This document shows, piece after piece, positions 1 through 11,247 of a DNA stretch of 64,000 bases; position 1 is the stretch's first letter; the number at the start of each line of letters is the position of its first letter. Origin of the DNA: Nosema muscidifuracis (lineage: Eukaryota; Microsporidia; Nosematidae); contig JAIOKI010000022.1 of NCBI GenBank assembly GCA_028335825.1, positions 248,001 through 312,000 on the forward strand. The letters are read 5' to 3'. The notes beneath the pieces were generated by a model that had not been told where the DNA came from, ran no database searches, and worked only from the letters and a program-made list of their open reading frames with translations. Position numbers and translations under genes: made by a program.

Positions 1-2351
1 TTATTAAAAAACATTTTTAATTTTTTTATATACCCAAAATTATCATTTTGATATAAAAAAGAATTTTTGAAAATTATAATCTTGTAAATAATTTATAAAA
101 TTTTATTTTATTAGTAAATATATTTACTTTATTAAGTAATTAGCTATTTTATTAATAAATTGATATACTTTGTATTAAAATAATTATATCTTGTAGATAT
201 TTTATAATAAATTATCATATTAATTCTGATAAAAAAATAAGCTATTTATAAAAGATATACAATAAATTAATAATAGATATATTTCTTATGTTGTAATACT
301 GACTTATTAACTCTAAAAACATACAAAGTCTTTTTGTATCACTGATTATTAGATTAAAAAAATTTATTGATGGACTGCTTTTTTCTAAATCTAAATTAAT
401 AATTTGTAAATTAACTGTAAAAATGCATTAATAAATTATTTTTACGTATATTTATTTATATAAAAAATATTTTGACAAAGATCTTCCGTTATTTTTAATT
501 AGAATAAGGATATAGAAATCATTAATTCAATAAAGTTAATATACCATACTTTCTAAACTTTTGATATAATCATTTATTTAAATTATAATAGGTAAATTAA
601 AAAAGTCGAAATTAATAATTTTTATTTTAATTTGTAAAAATATTGTATTAAAAAGAAATTTACTTTTAGATTTAAAATTCATTAAAATTATTGGAAATAG
701 CTGGTACTCATAAATTCTTTAAAATTCATTAATTATCAGATTTTTTTATTCGCAAATAGCGAATTTAAACTTGGTATTTGATAAATTTTAATATTCAGAA
801 GAAATTGAATTTGAAAGACGACTGGTGATAAAATAAAAAATAATATTTTTATAATATAAGTTTTAAGATTTACTAATATTTTTTATTGTAGACTTATGAT
901 AATAAAATTTAGAAAGTATGTTAATTGAAAAAATAAGATTTTTATTTTATTAAGATTATATATTATAAAAAAATAATATTTATATTTCTCTCTCTCGAAT
1001 AATCGCTTCTGATTTAAATATGGTAGGTCTCATATATACCTCTTCTTTAGTAGGTGAATATACTAAACAGCCATATTAAACATTTTAGATTGTATATAAA
1101 TATTAAAAAACATATATTTATTAACAAATGATTTTATATGTTATTATTATAATGATCTATAGATGGTATAAGAAATATTTTCTAAGACTTAATAATTTGA
1201 TTATATATTTTAATTTTTAATTCATATTTAACTCTAAAGTATATTTCTTTATATTAACTAAATTATGAGAATCTATTACACTTAAAAATAGTTATTAATA
1301 TTACTGTAATATAAATTAAGTAAAAAGATAATTTTTTATATAAAAAACTTATTTTGAGAATTAATTAGGATATTTTTAAGGATCTTAGTGATATAAGAAT
1401 ATCCAGTCTTTACTATACACATGAAAACATACTCATTAACGATTCAATATTTTAAATTAATTTTTTATGGTTATAGTAATATAATATGTTTTATTATAAA
1501 TCCATAAATTATGTATTACTGTCTTAGTAAAGTAGCAAGATAAATAATTGATGATATATTTTGACTCATTTATTGTTTATTCTCATCTGATAAAAATATT
1601 ATGATATATGTAGTTATAGTAAAAAAGATGATGGATCTAAATTTATTGATCAGTGTTTATAATTACATATGAAATAATCATATATTACTATAATTATTAT
1701 CATATTTTATATTCTGATGTCATATCTTAATTATTTAGGTTTTTAATGTTCCTGTACTACTTTTTCTTTAGATTTCTCAAGATCAATACCTATATTGATA
1801 AGGCTTTACATTGTTAAGCTTAGAGAGTTATCTTGATTACAATCACTTGAATATATGACTAGACTCTACTATTATAGATTAATATAATCATAATAAAACT
1901 AGTTAAGTTTTTCGTTATCAGAAGAAGAATGGTTTTTTTATTAGAAGTTGAAAATAAATATAATTAAATTTCAATGTTTATTAAAAATGAATACCTATCT
2001 TAGATCTTAAAATTTTTTTTTACAAAACAATTCAATTATTTAAAATTAAGACGAAATCATTCTATTTTATAAATAAAGAACTTGCTAGTAAACAATAGAA
2101 AATATGTTCTTGTTTTTTTTTGACGTCATGATCAATGAAATATAAAAAATTGTCTAAACAACAAAGTTTGTTAAAATGTAATAACAGTTAAAAAATTTAT
2201 CAATTTTTTCTAATCATAAAAAATAGTACAATATAAACAACTAAAATAAAAAATTATTGTATTTATAGATACATAGCTTATAAAATTATAGCATATATTT
2301 TTTTTAGTAAAAAATTAAGAATATAAATTAATTTTAAAGGTTAGCCCTTTA
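1..2351. other. Gene-free AT-rich spacer
   Basis: No open frame with a CCC-preceded start was found on either strand. The stretch is almost pure A/T. It contains a TGACGTCA palindrome at 2121-2128, about 230 bases before the next start codon. Around 1741-1880 there is a slightly more GC-rich patch that resembles patches near 18795-18880 and 36060-36240. Confidence 0.6.
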
Positions 2352-3815
2352 ATGTCATCTTATTTTGAAACATACAAAGATTTCTTTGTTAAAGAACGAG
2401 AATATTTGAAAAAAACTATTCCTAGATTATCGGAATGCTACACACTTGACAATCCTCATAAAAAGTACGATCCTGAGAATGCGTTCAAATGCTATTTTAG
2501 ACAATTTAAACATCGATGTGGTTGTTCGGATGAGTGTACGAAATACATTTTTAGTGATGCTGATCTAAATGCTATCTGTAAAAAATGGGATATTAAAAAT
2601 TTATATACTGACGATAGGTACTTAAAATGTATAGAACCTGATGAACTTTTAAGAGCAAGAAGAATTGATAATTATACAGATGCAGATAAATTAGCTGTTG
2701 AAGTTGTAGAAAAAGAGCTTGTTGATAATGTAGTTAGTTATAATACTCAATGTATATCCAATTACAAACCGTATGAAATAAAAGATTCATTTGATACAAT
2801 GAAATGTACAGTTGATAATTTAAGAGCAGCTTGTAGAGGTACAAAAGAATGTGAAGAAAAAATATTTAAACTTAATAATGTTGTTGAAAAATGTATACCT
2901 GAAGAATATCGAGAAAAATTTGAAGGAGAATTTATTAAAAATAATGAAAAATTTGTAGAATGGAAGAATAGCCATAAAATAGCAGATTTATATGATAAAA
3001 AACAAAAAAAGCCATCCGTAATTGATGATGAATGGAAAATTACTACTACTAAAGATATTCCAAATTTTTATTATCTTGATCTTGATAGTTACAATTTAAA
3101 ACCTGTTACCAACAAAGAAATTGTAAACAAGTTCATTTCAAAATCAAAAAATGATAATTCTGGAGATAGAAAACCTAATATTCCTAGTGTAACTACAGAT
3201 TCGCCAAGAACTACGACTAAAAAACCCAATAATTTTATTCCACCCGTAACTGAAAAACCTAAAGTTAATGGAAATGGATTTCCTGTTTTGGTTAATTATA
3301 ATCCCCAAACCCATGAAATTAATCCTGTTAATAGAAAAGGGCATCTAAAAGAAGGTGTAACAGAAGTAACAGATTTTGATGAGAATATAAAGAATGGTGT
3401 AATCAAACTTAATCCAAAAGAAAATGAATTTGATGTCGAGAAAAAGTATGAAAAAAACATCTTCAATATATCAACCTATGAATTGGATGATATGAATTCG
3501 AATACTAAATGGTATGAAAATACTAATTTTGATAATATGTATAATGATGGCAATGTTAAGAATATAGGATTTGACAATTCATTTAGCGTATCTCATATTA
3601 ATGATTCGAATATAACTGATAATTATAGTAGAAATTATCCTCATAGTGTTTTATTAGGATCTTTAGTTTTAGTGTCTGGAATTCTACTTATTCCGTTAAT
3701 AAAATATTCATGGGGATCTAAAAAATTTATTGTAACTACGAGTTGTTTAATCACCGCGCTTCTTGGGTTATTCTCATTAGGAATCGTTGATTTGAATCAA
3801 GAAAATTTTTATTAA
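2352..3815 (+). CDS. Two-cysteine-module membrane protein, copy 1
   Basis: Unrecognised 487-residue protein. Seen: cysteines 29, 47, 56, 58, 62, 76 and 93 form a first module, and 134, 152, 161, 167 and 181 form a second. The steps 18, 9, 6, 14 are identical in both, so the second module looks like an internal duplicate. A Thr/Pro/Asn-rich middle follows. The last 60 residues hold two hydrophobic segments separated by a short KYSWGSKKF loop. There is no obvious N-terminal signal peptide. The start is chosen from CCC at 2345-2347. The next gene is a close paralogue, nearly identical in the C-terminal hairpin. Inferred: an integral membrane protein with disulfide-bonded modules, possibly on the parasite surface or an internal membrane. 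Function unknown. Confidence 0.88.
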   Translation: MSSYFETYKDFFVKEREYLKKTIPRLSECYTLDNPHKKYDPENAFKCYFRQFKHRCGCSDECTKYIFSDADLNAICKKWDIKNLYTDDRYLKCIEPDELLRARRIDNYTDADKLAVEVVEKELVDNVVSYNTQCISNYKPYEIKDSFDTMKCTVDNLRAACRGTKECEEKIFKLNNVVEKCIPEEYREKFEGEFIKNNEKFVEWKNSHKIADLYDKKQKKPSVIDDEWKITTTKDIPNFYYLDLDSYNLKPVTNKEIVNKFISKSKNDNSGDRKPNIPSVTTDSPRTTTKKPNNFIPPVTEKPKVNGNGFPVLVNYNPQTHEINPVNRKGHLKEGVTEVTDFDENIKNGVIKLNPKENEFDVEKKYEKNIFNISTYELDDMNSNTKWYENTNFDNMYNDGNVKNIGFDNSFSVSHINDSNITDNYSRNYPHSVLLGSLVLVSGILLIPLIKYSWGSKKFIVTTSCLITALLGLFSLGIVDLNQENFY

Positions 3816-4994
3816 AATATTATTTGAATCCTTATTCAATGAAAATTATCTTCATACACAATATTCAATTGAAAGTTATTTATTTTTTTATCTAGCGTAG
3901 AGTACTTAAAGATATTTATTTAAGTTAATAGAGAAATAAGTATATATTTCTTTTATATTATTTTCTATATGATATTTTTAAAAACGTTATTAAATTTAAA
4001 AAATGTACTAAAGAGTCAAATTTCATATTTTGAACATTTAGAACAATAACAAGATTTTTAGAATATTTTAAAATATGATAATATCGAAATTTTCTATATT
4101 ATTTAACTTGTAATTAATTTTTTTTACTGGACCGAATTAAAAATAATTTTTGAGCATACAAATCTAAATACAAAAAACATAATTTTTAATTCATTGTTTA
4201 TTGATACAAAAAAATATTAAAGATCTTTCCTTTAAGCAAAGTCTAAATAGTATGAAGCACGGATTATTAGATATGAATTTTTGGTTGCCTAGTGAGTTTA
4301 CTCACATAGCTACTAAATATTTTTATTTTAAACTAGTCTCTTTTTTCTATTTATAAATCAAGTAACATACTGGTAAATATATTTTATGACAATTAATATG
4401 ATTAAAGAACGTTTAAATGTTGACTTACTAATTATTTCTTCAAGATCTATTCTAAAAAAAATTAAGATTATTTTTCAAATAATTTGAACCTTTATAAATT
4501 ACCAAAAATATCAAAAAAATGTTACATAAGAAGTAGATTGTACAAAATAATGTTAAATAAGAAGAGCATTGTTATTTTGTAAAGTTTATAAGTTCAATAA
4601 AAATTTTTTATTAAAACGTTAAGTTTTTTTAGCAAAAATTTAATCTAATTAAATAAGATTAAAGAAATAAAGCTATTAATACAATAAAATGATCTAATTA
4701 TAAAAATTAACTGGTTCTTTTAAGAAATAATTTTCTATAAAATTATGATTTTTTATTATTTTTTACAAAAAAACCTATTTTTAATATAAAGTTTTAAATT
4801 ACATTCGATATCGATATTTTATATTCAAAAAGTTTACCATATATAATTTATAAAAAAAAATCATTTGATCAAAAATGACATAAAAATAAACAAAAAAAGA
4901 AATATTTTATCTTGAGTTAAATTAAGTTGTTTATAACAATTTACCTATTTTTTAGTTAATTAAAAATATAAATTAATTTTTTTCTTCTCCCTCA
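3816..4994. other. Gene-free AT-rich spacer
   Basis: Nothing coding was seen on either strand and there is no CCC-ATG combination. The sequence is AT-rich throughout. Confidence 0.6.
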
Positions 4995-6791
4995 ATGTCA
5001 TACAATTTTAGAACCAATCCTCAAGAATTTGTTCGATATCAAAAGGAAGTTGAAGAAGAAAGTCGTAAATTAAAATCTATATGTGGAACATATATAAAAA
5101 CTGGTAAGTACGATATTGAAAATACTTACAAATGCTTTGTTAGAAAATATATCAGAATTTGCGAATGTAATACAAATTGTATAAAATTTTTATTTAAAAA
5201 TGTTGATCTAAACAATTTGTGCTCCAATTGGGAAATGGAACATCTTTTTACAGATGATAGATATCTTATGTGTGAGGATCCAGAAGATGTAATAAAAATG
5301 AAACATAAAAATCATGAGGGTCTAGATTCATCTGAAGAAGATGGTTTTAGGATAAATAGTTACGAATTAATGACAAATGATTATGATAAGGCATTAAAAG
5401 AATATAATTACAATTGTATACATGGAACTGATATTAATAAAATTTCAGATGCTTATGAAAGATTAGATTGCGCTGCACGTGATGTGAGAGTATATTGTGA
5501 AGACCAAAATGCTTGCCAAGATTATTTTTTTGAATTAGGAAATATTGAAAAGAGATGTATTCCTTATGCACATCAAAACAGATTTCATTTAGAAAAATAT
5601 TATACTAATATTACCTACCTAACATGGAGGAGTAATTCAAAATTACCCATTGAAAATTATCATATCGATAAAGAATTTGATGAAGAATTTAATTCTAATA
5701 ACCCCGACACAACACCTAATTATACTCCTGGGAAACCTGTAGACAGACCTAATGATAATACTGAGACCCCTGATGAAAGACCTAATTATAATCCTGAGAC
5801 CCCTGTAGACAGACCTAATGATAATCCTGAGACCCCTGATGAAAGACCTAATTATAATCCTGAGAACCCTGATGAAAGTCCTAATCATACTCCCGAGAAC
5901 CCTGATGACAGACCTAATCATACTCCTGAGAACCCTGATGAAAGACCTAATCATACTCCTGAGAACCCTAATGAAAGACCTAATCATACTCCTGAGAACC
6001 CTAATGATAATCCTGAGACTCCTGTAGAAAGACCTAATGATAATCCTGAGACCCCTGTAGAAAGACCTAATGATAATCCTGAGAAACCTAATGACAAACC
6101 TGATGACAAACCTAATGATAATCCTGAGAAGTCTGATGACAAACCTATAATACCTGTGGACATGCCAAAACATAAAAGGATTCGTCCTTTTATATTGTAT
6201 TTTGATTTTAATAATTTATCTATTAAAGTGGTAACTAGTAAAAGGATTCGCGAAATGTTTTTTCCTAATATGGTAGATAAAGATATTGCAGTTAAAGAAG
6301 TTTTTCTTAAATTAGACAAAAGATCTTTATCATTTTCTAATGATTATATATTAAATTCCAAGCTAAAAAATCCTAATACGCTTAATTTTATCGTAGAAAA
6401 TAACGGTAATTATTTATATCATTCAACCAATGAAAAAATGAATTCTTTATATTTAGTTGATAGTGACATGAATAAAAATATGAACTCACAAAAAGTGTGG
6501 GATGAATTTAAATATCTACCTAGTCCACCTTCATTTGACAGATATTTAGAGGGTATTAATAACCAAAACGGCTTATCAGAATTTTCATCCTATAATACGG
6601 TTGGTACGAGTTATCCTCATAATATTTTATTAGGATCTTTAGTTTTAGTGGCTGGACTTTTATATGTTCCATTAATGAAATATTCATGGGGATCTAAAAA
6701 ATTTATTGTAACTGCAAGTTGTTTATTCACCATGCTTCTTGGGCTATTCTCATTGGGAGTCGTTGATTTGACACAAGAAAATTTTTATTAA
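4995..6791 (+). CDS. Two-cysteine-module membrane protein, copy 2
   Basis: Unrecognised 598-residue paralogue of the previous gene. Cysteines 30, 47, 56, 58, 62, 76 and 93 and then 141, 159, 168, 174 and 188 repeat the copy 1 spacing almost exactly. Residues about 241-384 are an 11-residue tandem repeat of the type PNxxPExPxER (33-base unit, about eleven copies with drift) that copy 1 lacks. The C-terminal membrane hairpin (SLVLVAGLL, then a WGSKKF loop, then a second helix ending at the C-terminus) matches copy 1 nearly residue for residue. CCC at 4989-4991 supports the start. Inferred: the linker evolves by repeat expansion while the modules and anchor are kept, as in many surface proteins. 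No enzyme motif was seen. Confidence 0.88.
   Translation: MSYNFRTNPQEFVRYQKEVEEESRKLKSICGTYIKTGKYDIENTYKCFVRKYIRICECNTNCIKFLFKNVDLNNLCSNWEMEHLFTDDRYLMCEDPEDVIKMKHKNHEGLDSSEEDGFRINSYELMTNDYDKALKEYNYNCIHGTDINKISDAYERLDCAARDVRVYCEDQNACQDYFFELGNIEKRCIPYAHQNRFHLEKYYTNITYLTWRSNSKLPIENYHIDKEFDEEFNSNNPDTTPNYTPGKPVDRPNDNTETPDERPNYNPETPVDRPNDNPETPDERPNYNPENPDESPNHTPENPDDRPNHTPENPDERPNHTPENPNERPNHTPENPNDNPETPVERPNDNPETPVERPNDNPEKPNDKPDDKPNDNPEKSDDKPIIPVDMPKHKRIRPFILYFDFNNLSIKVVTSKRIREMFFPNMVDKDIAVKEVFLKLDKRSLSFSNDYILNSKLKNPNTLNFIVENNGNYLYHSTNEKMNSLYLVDSDMNKNMNSQKVWDEFKYLPSPPSFDRYLEGINNQNGLSEFSSYNTVGTSYPHNILLGSLVLVAGLLYVPLMKYSWGSKKFIVTASCLFTMLLGLFSLGVVDLTQENFY
5715..6146 (+). repeat. 33-base coding tandem repeat
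   Basis: About eleven imperfect 33-base units, each encoding an 11-residue PNxxPE-type peptide, lie inside copy 2. Long open frames on other strands here are by-products of the repeat. Confidence 0.9.
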
Positions 6792-6869
6792 AATATTTAT
6801 TGTTTTTTAATTATTTCTTAATTACTTAATAGTTATAATTAAAAAGACTAATATAATTTTTTATTCAAA

Positions 6870-7190
6870 TTTCAGACCTAATTTAATATCCTTAATTAAT
6901 TTTGGGATATTTTTAAGTTTTATAAATTTTCTTTAATTACATGTAAGTTTCTAGACATTTTTTACATTATAAATCTCATAGTTTCTAGTTAAAGTCTCTT
7001 GTACTTTTAGTTCTCTTCTATCTTATATTATAGCAAAATGTTCTTCAGAGTAATTATTTGATATAAACAATGATTGGGGAGCTATACCAAATGACATCTT
7101 GTATTTAGCTTTGACTTCATTATTATAGGTCTTTAAAAATATGAATACCTTAAAAATAGATAATTTTAGCGATTAACATTTTTCTTATTC
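6870..7190 (-). pseudogene. Decayed mobile-element-like coding patch
   Basis: On the minus strand the codon pattern is protein-like over roughly 300 bases, with several breaks. A similar short patch lies near 44180-44450, also on the minus strand, so this looks like an old dispersed element. The family was not determined. An integrase-like origin is only a guess. Confidence 0.3.
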
Positions 7191-7540
7191 ATTTAATCTA
7201 TAGCATGTTATTTTAATTTAAATTTTTTGATAAGGAATAAATAGGATGCTACTATTTTTTAGAAAACATAATATATGCATTGTTCTAGGTAAAAAATATT
7301 ACAAATAGCATTAATTAAATAAAATTCTGATAATTTTCTAAAAAATTAATTTTTAATTTAATAAACAATTAATTTGAAATGTTAAAAAGAAAATACTTAA
7401 GTTTTGAATAAAAAATTAGTCAGGTTTATCAATTGTTAAAATATAATTAATTTATCAAGCGTAGAAAATATTTAATTTGAAGTGTTAAAAAATAATGATT
7501 AATAAGAAATGTAAAAGAATACACTTAAGTTTTAATTTAA

Positions 7541-7728
7541 AAATTAATCAGCTTAGTCAAGCATAAAATATAATTAATTTATCAATGGCTAGAAATTAAT
7601 CAGCTTTATCAATCGTAATAAAATTATTAATTTTAAATTTAAAAAATTAATCAGCTTAGTCAAGCATAAAATATAATTAATTTATCAATGGCTAGAAATT
7701 AATCAGCTTTATTAATCGTAATAAAATA
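7541..7728. repeat. 85-base direct repeat, period 103
   Basis: Two nearly identical copies (7541-7625 and 7644-7728) contain the string CAGCTTAGTCAAGCATAAAA. They are non-coding and lie upstream of the interrupted copy 3 gene. Confidence 0.85.
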
Positions 7729-7893
7729 ATTAATTTGAAATGTTAAAAAAATAATAATTTTATGAAATGTAAAAGATAATAATTCTAAGAAATGTAAAAG
7801 AAAATAATTTATAAATGGTAAAATATAATTAATTTATCAATCGTAATAAAATAATTAATTTGAAATGTTAAAAAGAATTTTTTTTTGATTATT

Positions 7894-8991
7894 ATGAAAT
7901 CACAAGAAAATACATTAAATTCTAATAATGTATTCAATTTAGAAGAAGAGGAATCAGACAAAAATAGTACAACAGAACTATCTACAATTGATCCTGAAAT
8001 ACCAGTACTAAGAATCGAATTACTAGAATATAACGACAATGAAAATGAAGACTCAATAAAAACAAGGATCGTTAAGTATATAGAATTAGTATCTGAAGAA
8101 GAATTTCAAGAACCAATCGAGAATCAATTAAGTGGTATTGATAACTTACGAGGATTTTTTGAAAATAATATCAGAAATACTTTAATAATGTGTAAAAGAG
8201 TTGAAAATAGTACAAATCCAATACTGGATCATTATAAGAAATGTATGATGAGTTATCCTAAGTGTTTATTGAAATCGATGCAAAGTTTATGTTTTTGTAA
8301 TGAAGACTGTATAGAAAAATTATCAGATAAAGTTTTTGTAAATACTTGTTCATTATTCGATATGAACTTTGATTTAAATAAGGACGAATATGTAAAATGT
8401 TGTTGGCCCCTTAAATTTAAAGACGAATTAATGACGTCCTACGTTTATGGTCATAACGTTAAAGAAGCGAAGAATCATTTAATCAAATAAATTGAAAATC
8501 TGTGTATAGATACTGATAGTTATAACTCTGCAAAATGTACTGCATACGAATTTAGAGATGAATGCCTAAATGAACGATCTTGTAAAGAAACCTTTTTTAA
8601 TATTTCATTTCCCAATAATTGTAAAAATTCTAATTTTAAAGAACAATTTAAATGGTTTGAAAATTTTTTCAATAGCTCTACATTTACTAATGAAGAACCT
8701 TTAAAAATCGTGAAACGAGATACAAGATTATTTGATCATAATTTTTCTATAAATAGTGATTCTAATTTTCCTATAAATTCGTCAAATGAAATAGAATCTG
8801 ATCAAAACTCTATTTTATCCATCGTAGTACCTGTAAGTTTTATATCAATTTTATTTATGAGTTTACTATACGTATTAACATCGAAAAAAAAGATTAGCAA
8901 AGATAAGTGTTTGGCTCTTGGCTCATCGATCTTCTTATCATCATTATGCTTTTTAATGTACATATTTCGAAAAGAGATTTCAATGACGTAA
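7894..8991 (+). pseudogene. Two-cysteine-module protein, copy 3, one in-frame stop
   Basis: This is the same family as its neighbours and closest to copy 4. An upstream open stretch carries module 1, with cysteine steps 9, 6 and 13 after the KC pair. It ends at TAA 8488-8490. The same frame then stays open to 8991 and encodes a complete module 2 (steps 11, 9, 6, 13, identical to copy 4) and a C-terminal membrane pair with a KKK loop. The ATG at 7894 is the first plausible start; no CCC precedes it, unlike most genes here. The downstream half has no good start of its own. Readings: a very recent pseudogene, a sequencing error or allele, or stop readthrough. The first is most likely. Confidence 0.8.
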
Positions 8992-10350
8992 TTATTAAAT
9001 TGTATATTTAATAAAAATGGACTGCATTTTAGAGTTATTACGTTAAATAAAAATTTTTATTAAATATATAAATATTGATTTATTTATACAGAATAAATTT
9101 AATATTTAGTATACATATTTTTGAAAGATATAAAATTTTTTAATAATTTTAATTAAGTAGTTACTACACTTATATCAAAAAATATTGATAAATCAATACT
9201 GTTATGAGATTATTCACTATAAATATAAAGCCTAAACTCTTATTAACTTGAATTAAAATCTAAATATACAAATAAATCGTAAAAATGAAATTATATTTAA
9301 ACTTAATGATATTAAAATCTCTAACTACTTTAATTGTTATAAATTTAATGAAATAACATCACAAATAAATATTTTAGCATGGTTTTTTTAAATCACTAAT
9401 TATTTTTAATAGGTTAAATGAAAAAATATTGCTTTTTACAGTTAAAAATATGTTTTTTAATAACCCGGGTATTTATAATCATTATAAATAAATGAAGATA
9501 ATAGTAGACCTTAAGGCGATGAGATGTGATAGGATGTTAAGTAACGACTATAAGAGAAGACATAATGGAATTTTCAAGTGCATTCGCATATTAACGTGTA
9601 AAAAATACAATGTGGAACCTCAGAGGAAAAATTAAAAGGACATTCAGTAAACAAATTTGTAGAAATAAAAGTTGACACTGCAATAAAGACAGACATAGTC
9701 TTTATTAATAAGATAGAAGAAAGATTTAAATTGTCGAAATAGGAGTTGCGTTAAGATAATCTCCATCAAATGGAATCCGAAAAGTTGAAAAAGTACGATT
9801 TACTTGCTAATATACCTTCTGATCTATGTCTTTAAAATAAAATAGTTCCGTTTGTTCTAATTATAAATAGAAAAACGACAAAGTATGGAGTAAGGTTAGG
9901 TATAACTCCTCGAATACAGGCTTATATAAAATCAATTAATCCAAAGAAGACTCTCTAGTGTATTTTGCTGAAGAAACATCGATGAGAGGTGAAAATATAC
10001 AGTTACTGATATTCATTTGACAGACAATAGCAAACAAATTACAATATATTATACACAAATTATTTTGTAGAAACTATTATAATTTATATATATTCTAATA
10101 AAATATTATTGGTCAATTTCTCATTTAATTATTATTTTTAAAATCTCGTAATCAAGAGATAAAATTTTTATTATTTATCAAGATCCATAGACTAATACAG
10201 TTCTAAATATTGAAATAAAAATTTAATTAAATAGTAATATTATATGTACTTTATTTAATTTAGATACTATAAAACAATTATTTATAATTTTTTAACAAAA
10301 TAAATAGATGTTTTAGTTTTATCTATAAAAATTAAAGTATAATAAAAAAT
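8992..10350. other. Spacer with a less AT-rich patch
   Basis: No intact gene. From about 9480 to 10030 base composition shifts toward G/C and codon-like stretches appear (listed separately). The flanks are plain AT-rich sequence. Confidence 0.55.
9480..10030 (+). pseudogene. Decayed coding-like patch, origin unknown
   Basis: This stretch is visibly richer in G and C than the spacers around it and has short protein-like runs on the plus strand with several breaks. No start signature precedes it. It may be a relic of a mobile element or of a lost gene. The family was not determined. Confidence 0.3.
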
Positions 10351-11247
10351 ATGAGTAAAACTAGTAGAACTAAAAAATCAAAAAAGAAAGTTTTTAGCTT
10401 GAAATCTAAGAAAAGCAATTTAATGTCTTCTAATATTTCATTGATACAATCATCTGAAATAAATAATAAAAAAAATAATATAAACTTATACGAATTACTT
10501 ATGTGGAATGAAGTAGATAAAATTACTAATAAGAATACTATTAAAAATGAAGTAGATAAAATTTCTAATAAGAATATTATTAAATATGAAGTAGATAAAA
10601 TTTCTAATAAGAGTATCCAAAATGAGGTAAATATTATCACTAAAAAGAGTATCCAAAATGAAGTGGATAAAATTTCTAATAAGAATATTATCAAAAATGA
10701 AGTAAATAAAATTTCTAATAAGAGTATTATTAAAAATGAGGTAGATAAAATTACTAATAAGAATATTATTAAAAATGAAGTAAGTATAATCACTAATAAG
10801 AGTATCCAAAATGAAGTAGATAAAATTAATAATAAGAATATTATTAAAAATGAAGTAGATAACACTAATAAGAATATGAGTCAAAATAATAAAGAAGGTA
10901 ATTTAACAACATCTGACGATTTTAACCATATAAACAATATTAAAAAAAGAAAAGATGATTATACTATCGATTTTAAGCCCAACACTCTATCTGTACCAAA
11001 AAGATCAGATCAAATAAAAGTTTCAAATTTGATAGCACATTTCGAAAATATCAAACAATCAGAAATCAATGAAAATATTAAAAAAAATCGTACAATAGAT
11101 AGTAAAAATAGAAAAAAACAATCTGAAAAATCAGGATGCAAATTATTTACTCAAGATCAAAAGTTGAAGTCTTTAACTAATTTTTACTTTATAGAAAGAT
11201 CTTTTAATTTTAATTCTCTAATGAATATGTGGCAATTAACAAGCTAA
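10351..11247 (+). CDS. Lys/Asn-rich tandem-repeat protein
   Basis: Unrecognised 298-residue protein. Seen: a basic N-terminus, then from about residue 50 to 175 a tandem repeat built on NEVDKISNKNIIK (13 residues, 39 bases) with shortened variants, then a charged tail with no repeat and a Phe-rich end. There is no signal peptide and no membrane helix, so it is probably intracellular, and its basic charge would suit nucleic-acid or protein binding. It sits between copies 3 and 4 of the cysteine-module family but shares no cysteine pattern with them. No CCC precedes the ATG, which lowers certainty. The repeat also produces open frames on the other strand, which I disregard. Confidence 0.65.
   Translation: MSKTSRTKKSKKKVFSLKSKKSNLMSSNISLIQSSEINNKKNNINLYELLMWNEVDKITNKNTIKNEVDKISNKNIIKYEVDKISNKSIQNEVNIITKKSIQNEVDKISNKNIIKNEVNKISNKSIIKNEVDKITNKNIIKNEVSIITNKSIQNEVDKINNKNIIKNEVDNTNKNMSQNNKEGNLTTSDDFNHINNIKKRKDDYTIDFKPNTLSVPKRSDQIKVSNLIAHFENIKQSEINENIKKNRTIDSKNRKKQSEKSGCKLFTQDQKLKSLTNFYFIERSFNFNSLMNMWQLTS
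10504..10884 (+). repeat. 39-base coding tandem repeat
   Basis: Imperfect units encode NEVDKI-type peptides, some shortened, inside the Lys/Asn-rich gene. Confidence 0.85.

Larger units (their letters stand above)
6792..7893. other. Spacer with repeats and a fossil patch
   Basis: No intact gene. A decayed coding patch lies at about 6870-7190 and an 85-base direct repeat at 7541-7728; both are listed separately. The rest is AT-rich, with many copies of an AATTAATTTATCAA-like string. Confidence 0.6.

Noticed and set aside
5643-6319. Open frames on other frames and the minus strand across the Pro repeat
   Set aside because: They are products of the 33-base repeat. Ile/Arg- or Ser/Leu-only composition and no start signature.
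8710-8991. Separate 93-residue membrane protein
   Set aside because: It begins at GTG, has no start signature and is in frame with the interrupted copy 3 gene, whose C-terminus it is.
10332-10884. Long minus-strand frames opposite the Lys/Asn repeat gene
   Set aside because: Leu/Ile/Phe/Ser monotony mirrors the repeat; the plus frame has non-repeat ends and sensible composition.
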